Source: an uncultured Clostridia bacterium
GTDB taxonomy: Bacteria; Bacillota; Clostridia; Oscillospirales; Ruminococcaceae
Reading direction: 5' to 3'
DNA length: 64,000 nt
Assembly (NCBI GenBank): GCA_947168885.1
Contig: CAMVNQ010000002.1
Coordinates: forward strand, 279,368 to 343,367
The notes below the pieces were generated by a model. It had not been told where the DNA came from and did not search any database. It worked only from the letters and a program-made list of their open reading frames with translations. Within the stretch, counting starts at the first letter, position 1. Every line of letters begins with the position of its first letter. Made by a program: the position numbers and the translations under genes. Of the stretch, positions 1 to 8,694 are shown piece by piece.

Positions 1-312
1 CGAAAAGCACTCAGTGACGCCGGATTTACCGCGGAGAGCCTTGAAGGACATGCTCCACATATCGTCGATGAAAACAGTGAGTTTGTACAGAAACTTCTCA
101 GAGTCTATGAGCGCTGTGAGGGAGAGAAAGGCCGCTGTCTTGCTATCGGCGGCGGAACGTATGTCCACAATGTACCGGGTGGTGTGGCGTTCGGTGTCGA
201 ACGCGGCGACACAGACTATAAGATGCACGGAGCCAACGAATGGATAACCGTTGACGAACTGCTTAAAGACGCGATAATATTTACGGAAGCGATAATCGAA
301 ATATGCGGATAG
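1..312 (+). CDS. C-terminal part of Sapep/PepV-type M20 dipeptidase (partial)
   Basis: The frame is open from the first base to a TAG at 310-312, so the 5' part lies outside the window. The 103 visible residues contain AIGGGTYVHNVPGGVAFG and later MHGANEW. These are the C-terminal signatures of Mn/Zn-dependent M20 dipeptidases of the PepV/Sapep family, which cleave dipeptides in the cytoplasm. The His in the MHGANE motif is a usual metal ligand of the family. The end overlaps the next start by 10 bases, suggesting co-transcription. The assignment rests only on the C-terminal motifs. Confidence 0.85.
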   Translation, partial: RKALSDAGFTAESLEGHAPHIVDENSEFVQKLLRVYERCEGEKGRCLAIGGGTYVHNVPGGVAFGVERGDTDYKMHGANEWITVDELLKDAIIFTEAIIEICG

Positions 313-1001
313 AAAAAGGAAACACAAAAAATACGAATATGCCCAAAAGGCTCGCTTTATACTTTCTCGGTCTGTTTATTATGACTTCCGGCATAGCTTT
401 CTCTGTTCTTTCCGATCTCGGAGTCTCTCCGCTCAGCACACTTCCATACGCGGTCGAGCTATGGACAGGGTTTGATATGGGACTCGGGACTATGGTGATG
501 CATGCATTTTTTGTGCTGGCACAATTGATACTGCTCCGGAAGAAATTCCACCCGATTATTCTTCTTCAGATCCCCGCGGGAATAGTTTTCGGCTGGTTCA
601 CAACGCTCTGCAACGGGCTTGTACTGATGATCCCGAGAACAGACTTTATTCCGCTTCAGATACTTTTGCAGCTCATAAGCATACTGCTCGTTGCTATCGG
701 GATCTATATCTATCTTCCGGCAAACATAATCCCGCTTGCGGGTGAAGGGATAGTAAGGGCGATCTCGGATACATTCAAGTGGCAGTTCGCAAAGGTAAAG
801 ATCTTTTTTGATGCTTCGATCGTCGTTATCTCCGGTGTACTGTGCTTCCTGACTGTCGGAAGGCTCGGAAGCGTAGGAATAGGCACTGTAATGTCGGCTT
901 TACTTACAGGAACATTTATCGCGTGGATAGAAAGATTTATGAAGAAACGCAAAGAAAAAAAGCAGCAAAAACAAGCAGCCGAAAACGAAATGAATACCTA
1001 A
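303..1001 (+). CDS. YczE/YyaS-like integral membrane protein
   Basis: This 232-aa protein has about five hydrophobic segments and a Lys/Gln-rich cytoplasmic tail. The motif SDLGVSPLSTLPYA after the first membrane segment is typical of YczE/YyaS/YitT-like membrane proteins (DUF6198-type). Their molecular function is not established. It overlaps the dipeptidase end by 10 bases. An alternative start at 339 (MPKRLALYF) would give 220 aa and a more typical N-terminus. AAAAAGGA at 314-321 lies rather far from it, so the start is not settled. Confidence 0.75.
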   Translation: MRIEKGNTKNTNMPKRLALYFLGLFIMTSGIAFSVLSDLGVSPLSTLPYAVELWTGFDMGLGTMVMHAFFVLAQLILLRKKFHPIILLQIPAGIVFGWFTTLCNGLVLMIPRTDFIPLQILLQLISILLVAIGIYIYLPANIIPLAGEGIVRAISDTFKWQFAKVKIFFDASIVVISGVLCFLTVGRLGSVGIGTVMSALLTGTFIAWIERFMKKRKEKKQQKQAAENEMNT

Positions 1002-1025
1002 TATAAAACAATTTACAAAAAACAC

Positions 1026-1053
1026 TTGCTTTTTTTCAATAATGTGGTATAAT
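1026..1053 (+). promoter_or_regulatory. Sigma-A promoter of ychF
   Basis: TTGCTT at 1026-1031, a 16-base spacer, and TATAAT at 1048-1053. Transcription would begin near 1060, leaving a leader of about 100 nt before ychF. Confidence 0.7.
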
Positions 1054-1074
1054 TATATAGAATATTTTACACAA

Positions 1075-1111
1075 AAGACAGCTGCTTACCTGTCTTGTAA
1101 AAGCGGGTAAG
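1075..1111 (+). promoter_or_regulatory. Possible H-type pseudoknot in the ychF leader
   Basis: AAGACAG (1075-1081) pairs perfectly with CTGTCTT (1090-1096). The loop contains CTTAC (1085-1089), complementary to GTAAG at 1107-1111, so the loop could pair downstream and form a pseudoknot. The structure would begin about 15 nt after the predicted transcription start. I do not recognise it as a known riboswitch class. Confidence 0.35.
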
Positions 1112-1160
1112 TGCAAATAAATGTGTTTATCTTATGTCATAAAAGAAAGGGTCTTTAAAT

Positions 1161-2255
1161 ATGAAACTCGGTATGGTGGGTCTTCCGAATGTCGGAAAAA
1201 GTACATTGTTCAACGCGCTTACGAACGCGGGCGCTGAAAGCGCGAATTACCCGTTCTGTACGATAGAACCGAACGTCGGTGTGGTATCTGTACCCGATGA
1301 ACGTCTCGACAAACTCGCGGAAATGTACAATCCCGAAAAATTCACTCCCGCAGTGCTCGAATTCGTTGATATAGCAGGTCTTGTAAAGGGAGCTTCAAAC
1401 GGTGAAGGTCTCGGCAACAAGTTCCTTGCGAATATACGCGAGGTCGATGCGATAGTACACGTTGTACGCTGCTTTGAGAACGAAAATATCGTGCACGTTG
1501 ACGGATCGATTGGCGCAAAACGCGATATAGAAACAATAAACCTTGAGCTTATATTCAGCGATATGGAGATACTTGCAAGACGTATAGACCGCGAAAAGAA
1601 GCTTGCAAAGGGCGATAAATCCCTCCAGAAGGAGATAGATTTTCTTGAAAAGCTTCAGGCTCATCTCGAAGAAGGAAAGTCCGCCCGTTCATTCGGATTT
1701 ACCGAAGAGGAAGCGGAAATAATAAAGAGCACTCCCCTGCTCTCGAACAAGCCTGTCATCTATGCCGCAAACTTAAGCGAAGATGACTTCCGCGGCGGAT
1801 ATGAGAAAAATGAACAGTATCAGGCTGTCAAGGCAATAGCCGACGAGGAGAACAGCGCGGTAATGCCGATATGTGCACAGATAGAGGCTGATATTGCCGA
1901 TATGGACGCGGAAGAAAAGGAGCTTTTCCTGTCCGACCTCAACCTCTCCGAATCCGGACTCTCCCGCATAATAAAAGCAGGCTACAGTCTTCTCGGACTT
2001 ATCTCTTTCCTCACAGCCGGTCCTCAGGAAGTTCGCGCATGGACGATAACAAAGGGAACAAAGGCTCCGCAGGCGGCAGGAAAGATACATACCGACTTTG
2101 AAAAAGGCTTCATAAGAGCCGAAGTAGTTTCTTTCGACGACCTTGTGAACTGCGGAGGAATGACCGGTGCTAAGGAAAAGGGACTTGTACGTCTCGAAGG
2201 AAAAGATTATGTGATGCAGGACGGAGATGTCGTTCTGTTCAGGTTCAATGTGTAA
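1161..2255 (+). CDS. ychF: Redox-regulated ATPase YchF (Obg-like)
   Basis: This 364-aa cytoplasmic P-loop protein belongs to the Obg/YchF (OLA1) family, which binds ribosomes and prefers ATP to GTP. The P-loop GLPNVGKST is at about residues 7-15. The Walker B/G3 region VDIAGLVKGAS is at about 68-78, where YchF proteins have a hydrophobic residue in place of the usual Gln. A coiled-coil region follows, and the C-terminal TGS domain ends in VMQDGDVVLFRFNV. Length matches the family. The SD is AAAGAAAGGG before the ATG. The stop overlaps the next start (TAATG). Confidence 0.97.
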   Translation: MKLGMVGLPNVGKSTLFNALTNAGAESANYPFCTIEPNVGVVSVPDERLDKLAEMYNPEKFTPAVLEFVDIAGLVKGASNGEGLGNKFLANIREVDAIVHVVRCFENENIVHVDGSIGAKRDIETINLELIFSDMEILARRIDREKKLAKGDKSLQKEIDFLEKLQAHLEEGKSARSFGFTEEEAEIIKSTPLLSNKPVIYAANLSEDDFRGGYEKNEQYQAVKAIADEENSAVMPICAQIEADIADMDAEEKELFLSDLNLSESGLSRIIKAGYSLLGLISFLTAGPQEVRAWTITKGTKAPQAAGKIHTDFEKGFIRAEVVSFDDLVNCGGMTGAKEKGLVRLEGKDYVMQDGDVVLFRFNV

Positions 2256-3022
2256 TGAAAGTTTATAAGAGCAGAAATCCGAATAAATTCAAGATCGGCG
2301 CACTATTCGTGATGCAGGTCATTTTCGGGTCGCTTCCGGCAGTACTTTTCATAATCTTCGCAATAGACATAATGCGAAGTTCAACGGAAAACGCCGAAAA
2401 TCCTGCTACATTCCCGAACTACATCGGAGCTTACGTTTCGGCAGCGGCGATCGTTCTTTGTGCTCTCGCTTACTTTATACTCGGACGCAGATACAACGTA
2501 CTTCTGTCCGGTGTAAAAGGTGAGCGCTCGCTTGAACGAATAGCGCGAAAGTACAGAAACGAATATGACATTTTCATAAATTGCCCTGTACAGTACAAAA
2601 GAAGCCGTTCGGAAGTCGATATGATAATGCTCGGAAAGAACGGACTCATCATAATCGAGGTCAAGAATCATTCGGGAATGGTCTGCGGCTCTGACACCGA
2701 CGAAAAATGGGTGCAATACAAGCATTACCGTGACGGACGCAACACAGAAGCGGAGATGAAGAACCCGATAAAACAGATAACACGACAACGTGACATACTC
2801 AAAGGCATCTTCCATTCCGAGGGCGTTGATGTGTGGATAGACAGTATCGTATTCTTCTCCAACCCGCTTATCCGCCTTAAGCTCAACCTTAAAAGCAAGA
2901 GCAGCATTGTATGCTCCGGCGAAAAGGAACTTGATAAGTTCCTTTCTTCATACGAGTCTCCGAAGCCGATAAGCAAAAAGGACATTGAAAAAATAAAAAG
3001 CATACTCACCGGACTTATATAA
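2255..3022 (+). CDS. NERD-domain membrane protein
   Basis: This 255-aa protein has two N-terminal membrane segments (about residues 18-38 and 60-80) and a cytoplasmic NERD (nuclease-related) domain. The restriction-endonuclease-like core is visible as SEVDMIML followed by GLIIIEVKNHSG, which supplies the Asp and the Glu-x-Lys of the presumed active site. NERD proteins are predicted nucleases of unknown role. It overlaps ychF by one base, so it is translationally coupled, and a strong terminator follows. Substrate is unknown. Confidence 0.85.
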   Translation: MKVYKSRNPNKFKIGALFVMQVIFGSLPAVLFIIFAIDIMRSSTENAENPATFPNYIGAYVSAAAIVLCALAYFILGRRYNVLLSGVKGERSLERIARKYRNEYDIFINCPVQYKRSRSEVDMIMLGKNGLIIIEVKNHSGMVCGSDTDEKWVQYKHYRDGRNTEAEMKNPIKQITRQRDILKGIFHSEGVDVWIDSIVFFSNPLIRLKLNLKSKSSIVCSGEKELDKFLSSYESPKPISKKDIEKIKSILTGLI

Positions 3023-3026
3023 CAAT

Positions 3027-3075
3027 AAAACTCCCCTGCCGGCCGAAATCATTCCGGTTATGCTGGGGAGTTTTT
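3027..3075 (+). terminator. Rho-independent terminator after ychF-NERD
   Basis: AAAACTCCCC (3027-3036) pairs with GGGGAGTTTTT (3065-3075), with an inner CCGG/CCGG helix and a T-run. Confidence 0.85.
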
Positions 3076-3236
3076 GTATGATAGTGCGCTGTTGCATACT
3101 TTACAAAAGCTTGCTTTATCAATTTGTTATGTAACCAAGATGAAAATACAGCTTGTAACTATCGACAATTTTGTCACCCGCTTTTTGTTTAGTTGTATAA
3201 AAATGGTAGGTTTATCCTAATTTTTTGTATATCTTA

Positions 3237-3265
3237 TTGACAAAAGGTTAGATGTGCGCTATAAT
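3237..3265 (+). promoter_or_regulatory. Perfect consensus promoter of a small RNA
   Basis: TTGACA (3237-3242), a 17-base spacer, and TATAAT (3260-3265). It is separated from the next coding gene by a terminator at 3358-3386 and by a second promoter, so its product appears to be a short non-coding transcript. Confidence 0.8.
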
Positions 3266-3271
3266 AAGCTT

Positions 3272-3386
3272 GTAAGGAACGAAAAGTTACTTACAGCAAG
3301 TTAGTTTTTTAGTTGTCTCCTTTCTTTTGTTCTACACATTATACATTATTTCAGTTTGAGAATCGGTTTCCGGTTCTCTTTTTTTT
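3272..3386 (+). ncRNA. Candidate small RNA (about 115 nt) with an anti-SD tract
   Basis: A perfect promoter places the 5' end near 3272. The predicted RNA starts with a hairpin: GTAAG (3272-3276) pairs with CTTAC (3290-3294), AAC with GTT, and the loop is GAAAA. It ends in an intrinsic terminator with a 9-bp stem (3358-3366 with 3370-3378) followed by eight T. I see no SD-plus-ORF in it. The single-stranded middle contains TCCTTTCTTTTGT (3318-3330), the exact complement of 13 bases over the SD of the downstream aminotransferase gene (3523-3535). Ten of these bases (3319-3328) also complement the ychF SD region (1141-1150). I do not recognise the family. Confidence 0.6.
3358..3386 (+). terminator. 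Terminator of the candidate small RNA
   Basis: GAGAATCGG (3358-3366), loop TTT, CCGGTTCTC (3370-3378), then eight T. One G-T wobble lies within the stem. Confidence 0.85.
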
Positions 3387-3436
3387 GCTTTTCTACTTCA
3401 GATTCATCGTTTTTTCCGAAAATTGACTGTTTTGTA

Positions 3437-3465
3437 TTGAATTTTCAATTCGGATATGGTATAAT
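3437..3465 (+). promoter_or_regulatory. Promoter of the aminotransferase-trpS operon
   Basis: TTGAAT (3437-3442), a 17-base spacer, and TATAAT (3460-3465). It lies downstream of the small-RNA terminator, so the operon has its own start and a leader of about 75 nt. Confidence 0.75.
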
Positions 3466-3545
3466 AATATGAATTATTATTATCCTGATAAACTTAAACC
3501 CGTTTCATCAGAATAATATCAGACAAAAGAAAGGAAGTTTCAGCA

Positions 3546-4733
3546 ATGGTAGCATTTTCAGACAGAATAAAAACTTTACAGCCCTCCGCGATCCGTGAGA
3601 TACTTAAATTCACGGCTTATCCGGACGTTATAAGCTTTGCCGGCGGCAATCCCGCTCCCGAAGCCTTCCCTGTCACAGAAGTCAAGGAGATCATGAACGA
3701 CATCATGGAGAACGACCCGATAACCGCGCTCCAGTACTCGGTCTCCGAGGGTTATACTCCCCTTCGCGACTGGATAAAGGACGACCTCGCAAAGAAGGGC
3801 ATTCTCAAATGGAATGAGGATGATGTCATTATAACTGCCGGTGCACAGCAGGTCATGGAAATGACCGCAAAAGTGCTCTGCAACGAGGGCGAGACCATAA
3901 TCTGCGAAGAACCGAGCTTTATCGGCTCGCTCAACTCGTTCCGTTCATACAACTCAAAGCTTGTAGGCGTTCCTATGGACGATGAGGGTATCGATGCAAA
4001 CAAACTTGAACAGGCTCTCAAAGATAACCCGAGAACTGCGTTCATATACCTTATCCCGAACTTCCAGAATCCGACAGGCCGTACAATGAGCCTTGAACGC
4101 AGAAAGCAGGTACTTGAGCTTGCATACAAGTACAAAACCCATATCATCGAGGATAACCCCTACGGCGATCTTCGTTTCTCAGGCGAAGATGTTCCGAGCA
4201 TCCGCTCTATGGATAAAGAAGGTCGCGTAATATATGCAGGCACTTTCTCAAAGACTGTAGCCCCCGGACTTCGCGTCGGTTTTATGTGCGCAGAAAAAAG
4301 CCTTATCGCTAAGGCAACTGTTGCTTTACAGGTCTCGACCGTTCACACGAGCATACTCTCACAAATGATCGTTCACAGATATGTGACCAAGTATGATTAC
4401 AACGAACATCTCGAAAAGATACGCGGTATCTACGGCAAGAAGTGCGACCTCATGCTTAACAATCTCAAGCTCAAAATGCCGCAGTCAATAACATTCACTG
4501 AACCGGACGGCGGTCTCTTCATCTGGGGTACGCTCCCCGACGGAGATATGGACTACTTCGTGAAGAAGGTCATAGATCAGAAAGTCGCTATCGTTACCGG
4601 CAAGGCGTTTCTCGTTGACGAACGCAAGCCTACCCTCTCATTCAGACTTAACTACTCGACACCTACCGATGAGCAGATACTCAAAGGCGTTGACATTCTC
4701 GCGGAAGTTGCGAAAACCATATACAAAGCATAA
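3546..4733 (+). CDS. PLP-dependent aminotransferase (class I/II, LysN-like)
   Basis: This 395-aa fold-type I aminotransferase is like 2-aminoadipate/aromatic transaminases and the catalytic domain of MocR regulators, without their HTH part. Visible landmarks are GGNPAPEAFP near residue 29, ITAGAQQVMEM near 97, NFQNPTGR near 171, EDNPYGDLRF near 200, and the PLP-lysine motif TFSKTVAPGLRVGF near 233. The substrate cannot be read from sequence. trpS lies 21 bases downstream, which is compatible with an aromatic amino acid but does not prove it. The SD AAAGGAAG overlaps the small-RNA complement. Confidence 0.9.
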   Translation: MVAFSDRIKTLQPSAIREILKFTAYPDVISFAGGNPAPEAFPVTEVKEIMNDIMENDPITALQYSVSEGYTPLRDWIKDDLAKKGILKWNEDDVIITAGAQQVMEMTAKVLCNEGETIICEEPSFIGSLNSFRSYNSKLVGVPMDDEGIDANKLEQALKDNPRTAFIYLIPNFQNPTGRTMSLERRKQVLELAYKYKTHIIEDNPYGDLRFSGEDVPSIRSMDKEGRVIYAGTFSKTVAPGLRVGFMCAEKSLIAKATVALQVSTVHTSILSQMIVHRYVTKYDYNEHLEKIRGIYGKKCDLMLNNLKLKMPQSITFTEPDGGLFIWGTLPDGDMDYFVKKVIDQKVAIVTGKAFLVDERKPTLSFRLNYSTPTDEQILKGVDILAEVAKTIYKA

Positions 4734-4754
4734 AGGAACTGAAAGGAAATCAAT

Positions 4755-5861
4755 ATGGCAGAAAAAAACATCATTCTCACCGGCGACCGCCCGACAGGTC
4801 GCCTTCATCTCGGACACTATGTCGGCTCACTCAAGAGAAGAGTGGAGCTGCAGAACTCCGGGAAATACGATGAAATAAACATCCTTATAGCCGACGATCA
4901 GGCGCTTACCGACAACGCGGATAATCCCGCAAAGATACGCGACAACATAGTAAATGTTGTACTCGATTACCTTTCGGCAGGAATTGACCCATCAAAGACA
5001 ACTATCTGCGTACAGTCCGCTCTTCCCGCTCTCCATGCCCTGACGTTCTACTACCTGAATCTCGTTACAACGGCGAGACTTTCAAGAAATCCCACGATCA
5101 AGGCTGAAATACAGATGAGAGGCTTTTCGGAAGAAGGACTTCCCGCAGGCTTCTTCACCTACCCTGTTTCCCAGACAGCCGACATCACCGCTTTTGATGC
5201 GAATGTCGTTCCTGTCGGTGAAGATCAGCTCCCTATGCTTGAACAGGCAAGAGAGATCGTCGAAAAATTCAACAAGATATACGGTGAGACTCTTGTGCTG
5301 CCTAACGCTATGATCCCCGAAAACGAGTTCCAGCGCAGACTTCCGGGTGTTGACGGCAAGGCTAAGATGAGCAAGTCTCTCGGAAACTGCATCTATCTTT
5401 CAGATACCTCAGCGACAGTAAAAAAGCAGGTCAACGGAAAGATGTACACCGACCCGCTGCATCTCCAGATCAGCGACCCCGGTCATACCGAAGGAAATGT
5501 TGTGTTCACATATCTCGACGCTCTCTGTACAGATGAACATTTTGCCGAGTATCTCCCCGACTATAAAAACCTCGAAGAAATGAAGGAGCATTACCGCAGA
5601 GGCGGTCTTGGTGACGGCGTATGCAAGAAGTTCCTTATAAACGTACTCGAAGAGACACTTTCTCCTATCAGAGCAGAGCGCGCAAAATGGGCCAACGATA
5701 TCGGTGCGGTATATGACATTATCTCGTCCGGTACCGCAAAGGCAGTTGAGACAACTAACCGGACCCTTGCGCGTGTACGCAAAGCTATGAAGATAGATTA
5801 TTTTGTTGACCGCTCTATCGTAAAGGAATGGGAGTCGCTTCTAAAGAAAGCCGATCAATGA
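4755..5861 (+). CDS. trpS: Tryptophanyl-tRNA synthetase
   Basis: This 368-aa class I aminoacyl-tRNA synthetase charges tRNA-Trp in the cytoplasm. The HIGH-type motif appears as TGDRPTGRLHLGHYVGS (residues 10-26) and the KMSKS motif as AKMSKSLGN (about 208-216). IADDQALTDNADNP is characteristic of the clostridial TrpRS subgroup. The SD GAAAGGAA precedes the ATG. No T-box is visible in front of it, because it sits in an operon behind the aminotransferase. Its TGA overlaps the next ATG. Confidence 0.96.
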   Translation: MAEKNIILTGDRPTGRLHLGHYVGSLKRRVELQNSGKYDEINILIADDQALTDNADNPAKIRDNIVNVVLDYLSAGIDPSKTTICVQSALPALHALTFYYLNLVTTARLSRNPTIKAEIQMRGFSEEGLPAGFFTYPVSQTADITAFDANVVPVGEDQLPMLEQAREIVEKFNKIYGETLVLPNAMIPENEFQRRLPGVDGKAKMSKSLGNCIYLSDTSATVKKQVNGKMYTDPLHLQISDPGHTEGNVVFTYLDALCTDEHFAEYLPDYKNLEEMKEHYRRGGLGDGVCKKFLINVLEETLSPIRAERAKWANDIGAVYDIISSGTAKAVETTNRTLARVRKAMKIDYFVDRSIVKEWESLLKKADQ

Positions 5862-6670
5862 CAAGAAAGAAATTTATAATAATCTCAGCGTTGGTTTCGG
5901 CTTTTGCACTTGCACTTCCGTTTGTATGCAACGAAAAGCTCGAAGAGTCATTCTACAGTCTGACAACAGACAAGCTCTCTTCCCCTGCAAGGATAGCTTT
6001 TATCTCCGACCTTCACAACACGCTATACGGACGGGATATGTCGGAGATAACATCTTCTCTGGAGCGTTTCAAACCGGATATAGTACTTCTCGGCGGCGAT
6101 TTCTTTGATTATGTGTGGGGTGAGCCGAACTCCGTCATGTTAGCCCGGATACTTCCGGAACGTTATCCGTGCTTTTATGCACTCGGAAATCACGAATTCA
6201 AGCGCAGTCAGCAGGACATCATCAAAAAAGAGATGTCAGCGCTCGGTATAACCGTACTTGACGGCAAATTCGCAGATTTCAGAATCGGCGAGAGCATGAT
6301 ACGAATTCACGGCATCGACGGAGGTTCTTACAAAGAACAGCTTAAAACCTGTGTAAATGCTATACTTCCCGATGCATACAATATCCTGCTAAATCACTAT
6401 CCAGAAGAGTTTCCGGAATTGAGCAAGCTCGGCTTCGACCTTATCCTCTCCGGTCATGCTCACGGCGGCCAATGGCGCTTTCCGCCCGTACTGCCGAACG
6501 GTGTTATTTCTCCCGGTGAAGGTATCTTCCCGCACTACACCTGCGGTCTTTACTACGAGAACGGCTCGCAGATGCTGGTAAGCCGCGGTCTTCAGCGATG
6601 TCCGCGCGATATTATCATTCCGCGTGTGTTCAACCGACCGGAGATCGTGTTTATAACAATTTCACACTGA
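5858..6670 (+). CDS. Membrane-anchored metallophosphoesterase (YkuE/YaeI-like)
   Basis: This 270-aa protein has an N-terminal signal anchor (MTRKKFIIISALVSAFALAL) and a calcineurin-like phosphoesterase domain. Metal-binding motifs in order are ISDLHN, GGDFFD, LGNHE, LLNHYPE and SGHAHGGQW. Relatives include the YkuE/YaeI phosphodiesterases that act on lipid or nucleotide substrates. The substrate here is unknown. I chose the ATG at 5858, overlapping the trpS stop (ATGA), over an in-frame ATG at 5828. It preserves a clean signal anchor and has AAAGAAAG upstream. Confidence 0.9.
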   Translation: MTRKKFIIISALVSAFALALPFVCNEKLEESFYSLTTDKLSSPARIAFISDLHNTLYGRDMSEITSSLERFKPDIVLLGGDFFDYVWGEPNSVMLARILPERYPCFYALGNHEFKRSQQDIIKKEMSALGITVLDGKFADFRIGESMIRIHGIDGGSYKEQLKTCVNAILPDAYNILLNHYPEEFPELSKLGFDLILSGHAHGGQWRFPPVLPNGVISPGEGIFPHYTCGLYYENGSQMLVSRGLQRCPRDIIIPRVFNRPEIVFITISH

Positions 6671-6678
6671 ATACAAAA

Positions 6679-6714
6679 ACAGCAGACCCGATCTTTCGAG
6701 TCTGCTGTATTTTT
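6679..6714. terminator. Terminator between the convergent trpS operon and metK
   Basis: ACAGCAGAC (6679-6687) pairs with GTCTGCTGT (6700-6708), with T-rich DNA on the right and A-rich DNA on the left. It can serve both converging transcripts. Confidence 0.85.
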
Positions 6715-6729
6715 TATGATTTATGACGA

Positions 6730-7899
6730 TCATATAGCTGCTTTAAGTTCGTCAGCCTTGTCCGTCTTTTCCCAAGCAACGCCGAGTTCTTCGCGTCCCA
6801 TGTGACCATAAGCCGCAAGAGCCTTGTACTGCGGCTTGCGGAGATCAAGCATCTTGATTATCGAAGCGGGACGAAGATCGAATACCTTCTCAACCGCCGC
6901 GCTTATCTGCTCGTCGCTGTACTTACCTGTACCGAATGTATCTACAAGGATGGATACAGGCTTTGCAACTCCTATTGCGTAAGCGAGCTCAACTTCGCAC
7001 TTATCGGCAAGTCCGGCCGCAACGATGTTCTTCGCAACGTATCTTGCGGCATAAGCACCGGAGCGGTCAACCTTTGTCGGATCCTTTCCGGAGAACGCGC
7101 CGCCGCCGTGACGGGAATATCCGCCGTATGTATCAACAATAATCTTTCTGCCGGTAAGTCCGCTGTCACCCTGCGGACCGCCTACAACAAAACGTCCGGT
7201 CGGATTTACGAAATATTTTGTGTTATCGTCAAGAAGTTCGGCGGGGATAGTTGTCTTGATGATCTTTTCAATGACATCCTTGCGTATCTGCTCAAGTGTC
7301 GCGCTTGCCTTATGCTGAGACGAGATTACTACCGTGTCAACTCTTGCGGGTTTGCCGTCAACGTACTCAACCGTTACCTGTGACTTTCCGTCGGGAAGCA
7401 GGTAATCGAGCTCGCCGCTCTTGCGTATCTCGGTGAGCTTCTTAGTAAGCTTGTGAGCGAGGCTTATCGGAAGCGGCATAAGCTCCGGAGTCTCGTTGCA
7501 CGCGAAACCGAACATCATACCCTGGTCACCGGCGCCGGTATCCATTGCGTTTTCTTCTCTTCCCTCAAGAGCGTTGTCAACGCCCATTGCAATATCGGGA
7601 GACTGCTTGTCGAGAGTTGTCATTACAGCGCAGGTATTGCAGTCGAAGCCGTATTCGGCATTGTCATAGCCGATCTCTCTGACTGTTTCACGAACGATAG
7701 CGGGAATATCAACGACCGCCTTTGTCGTGATCTCGCCCATTACCATAACAAGGCCGGTAGTAGCGCAGGTCTCGCATGCTACACGGGACATGGGGTCCTG
7801 TGCGAGAAGAGCGTCAAGAACGCTGTCAGAGATCTTATCGCAGATCTTGTCGGGATGTCCTTCCGTAACGCTTTCGGAAGTGAATAAAAACTTTGCCAT
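6730..7899 (-). CDS. metK: S-adenosylmethionine synthase
   Basis: This 389-aa MAT makes S-adenosylmethionine from methionine and ATP as a cytoplasmic tetramer. It starts with [16 protein letters not shown]. The catalytic and metal-binding signatures [12 protein letters not shown] (about 121-132) and [16 protein letters not shown] (about 268-283) are intact. The SD AAAGGA precedes the ATG at 7899. A SAM-I riboswitch and terminator lie directly upstream, so expression should fall when SAM is abundant. Confidence 0.98.
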   Translation of the reverse strand: MAKFLFTSESVTEGHPDKICDKISDSVLDALLAQDPMSRVACETCATTGLVMVMGEITTKAVVDIPAIVRETVREIGYDNAEYGFDCNTCAVMTTLDKQSPDIAMGVDNALEGREENAMDTGAGDQGMMFGFACNETPELMPLPISLAHKLTKKLTEIRKSGELDYLLPDGKSQVTVEYVDGKPARVDTVVISSQHKASATLEQIRKDVIEKIIKTTIPAELLDDNTKYFVNPTGRFVVGGPQGDSGLTGRKIIVDTYGGYSRHGGGAFSGKDPTKVDRSGAYAARYVAKNIVAAGLADKCEVELAYAIGVAKPVSILVDTFGTGKYSDEQISAAVEKVFDLRPASIIKMLDLRKPQYKALAAYGHMGREELGVAWEKTDKADELKAAI

Positions 7900-7933
7900 T
7901 TGAATTATCCTTTCGTTTTCTTTTTATTTCAAC

Positions 7934-7956
7934 AAAAAAGCTCCCTATTTGGGAGC
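7934..7956 (-). terminator. Riboswitch-controlled terminator before metK
   Basis: On the minus strand GCTCCC (7956-7951), a 5-nt loop and GGGAGC (7945-7940) are followed by six T (7939-7934). The GGGAG just after the aptamer (about 7973-7969) can pair with CTCCC of the terminator stem and act as antiterminator. Confidence 0.9.
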
Positions 7957-8092
7957 CGTTATCTGCGTACTCCCTCATCTTTCGCCGCGAATAATTCCGC
8001 GACGCGGGAATTGGCACCGTTTGCGTTTCCGCCGGTTGCCGCGGCTTCAAAGGACCCGTTTCCTCCGCCGCTCTTGATAAGGACTTATTGTC
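7957..8092 (-). promoter_or_regulatory. SAM-I (S-box) riboswitch of metK
   Basis: The minus strand shows the S-box core: CTTATCAAGAG, then GGCGGAGGAA, TGAAGCC, GGCAACC, GGTGCCAATTCC, and a closing GATGAG that pairs with CTTATC (aptamer about 8083-7974). Expression platform and terminator follow at 7957-7934. SAM binding stabilises the aptamer and favours termination before metK. Confidence 0.96.
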
Positions 8093-8101
8093 GATAAAAG
8101 T

Positions 8102-8130
8102 ATTGTATCATACATTTATGTATTTGTCAA
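8102..8130 (-). promoter_or_regulatory. metK promoter
   Basis: On the minus strand, TTGACA (8130-8125), a 17-base spacer, and TACAAT (8107-8102). It is placed just upstream of the SAM-I aptamer. Confidence 0.8.
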
Positions 8131-8151
8131 CAGATTTTATACAATATATTG

Positions 8152-8694
8152 TTATTTTTTTATCTCATTTTGCTCAACAAATTTTTTAATACGTTTTGTT
8201 TTTTCACCTGATATGTGCTTTATGAACGTCTCATCGTTGTATCGATTCAGACCAAGAGTTTCGAGAAGTGAGCAATACTTGTCTGCTATGCAAACCAGCC
8301 AGCTTTCACGGTATCTCGGTATCTTCGTTAAAGTGAGCGGCCACATATGTTTTCGTATTATATCAAGTTCCTTCTTGTTGAGCCTGAAATACTTGACAGC
8401 GTTCTTAGAGGCTGTGTTCGGGTGAGCAAATCCATGAAGTCCGTCACCCACATCATTTATCTTATGCCAGTCATAAAGGAAGAAATCGTGTAGCAGCGCA
8501 CCGCGTATCAAGCTCCGGCGGTCGTATTCCATACCGAGCTTTTCCGCTATCCTTACACTGTATGCCGCTACTGCGAGAGAATGAGCAAATACAGAAACAT
8601 TGCCGTGCTGAACAAGTTTTTTGGTGGATTGCATTTTGTGATGTGAAACGATCGGCTCGGCGATCTTTTCAAAAAAATGCGGATCAGCCTTCAT
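8152..8694 (-). CDS. HD-domain phosphohydrolase-like protein
   Basis: This 180-aa cytoplasmic protein has the HD metal motif as LLHDFFLYDW (HD near residue 70) preceded by VFAHSLAVA (His near 38). A later GFAHP segment may supply another ligand. HD proteins are metal-dependent phosphohydrolases with varied nucleotide substrates. The substrate here is unknown. The start overlaps the upstream membrane-protein gene by 11 bases, so the two are coupled. SD GAGGAG. Confidence 0.85.
   Translation of the reverse strand: MKADPHFFEKIAEPIVSHHKMQSTKKLVQHGNVSVFAHSLAVAAYSVRIAEKLGMEYDRRSLIRGALLHDFFLYDWHKINDVGDGLHGFAHPNTASKNAVKYFRLNKKELDIIRKHMWPLTLTKIPRYRESWLVCIADKYCSLLETLGLNRYNDETFIKHISGEKTKRIKKFVEQNEIKK

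Noticed and set aside
4615..4878. 87-aa ORF spanning the aminotransferase end and trpS start
   Set aside because: Out-of-frame overlap with two clear genes; no SD.
6802..7383. 193-aa ORF opposite metK
   Set aside because: Antisense shadow of the well-supported metK gene.
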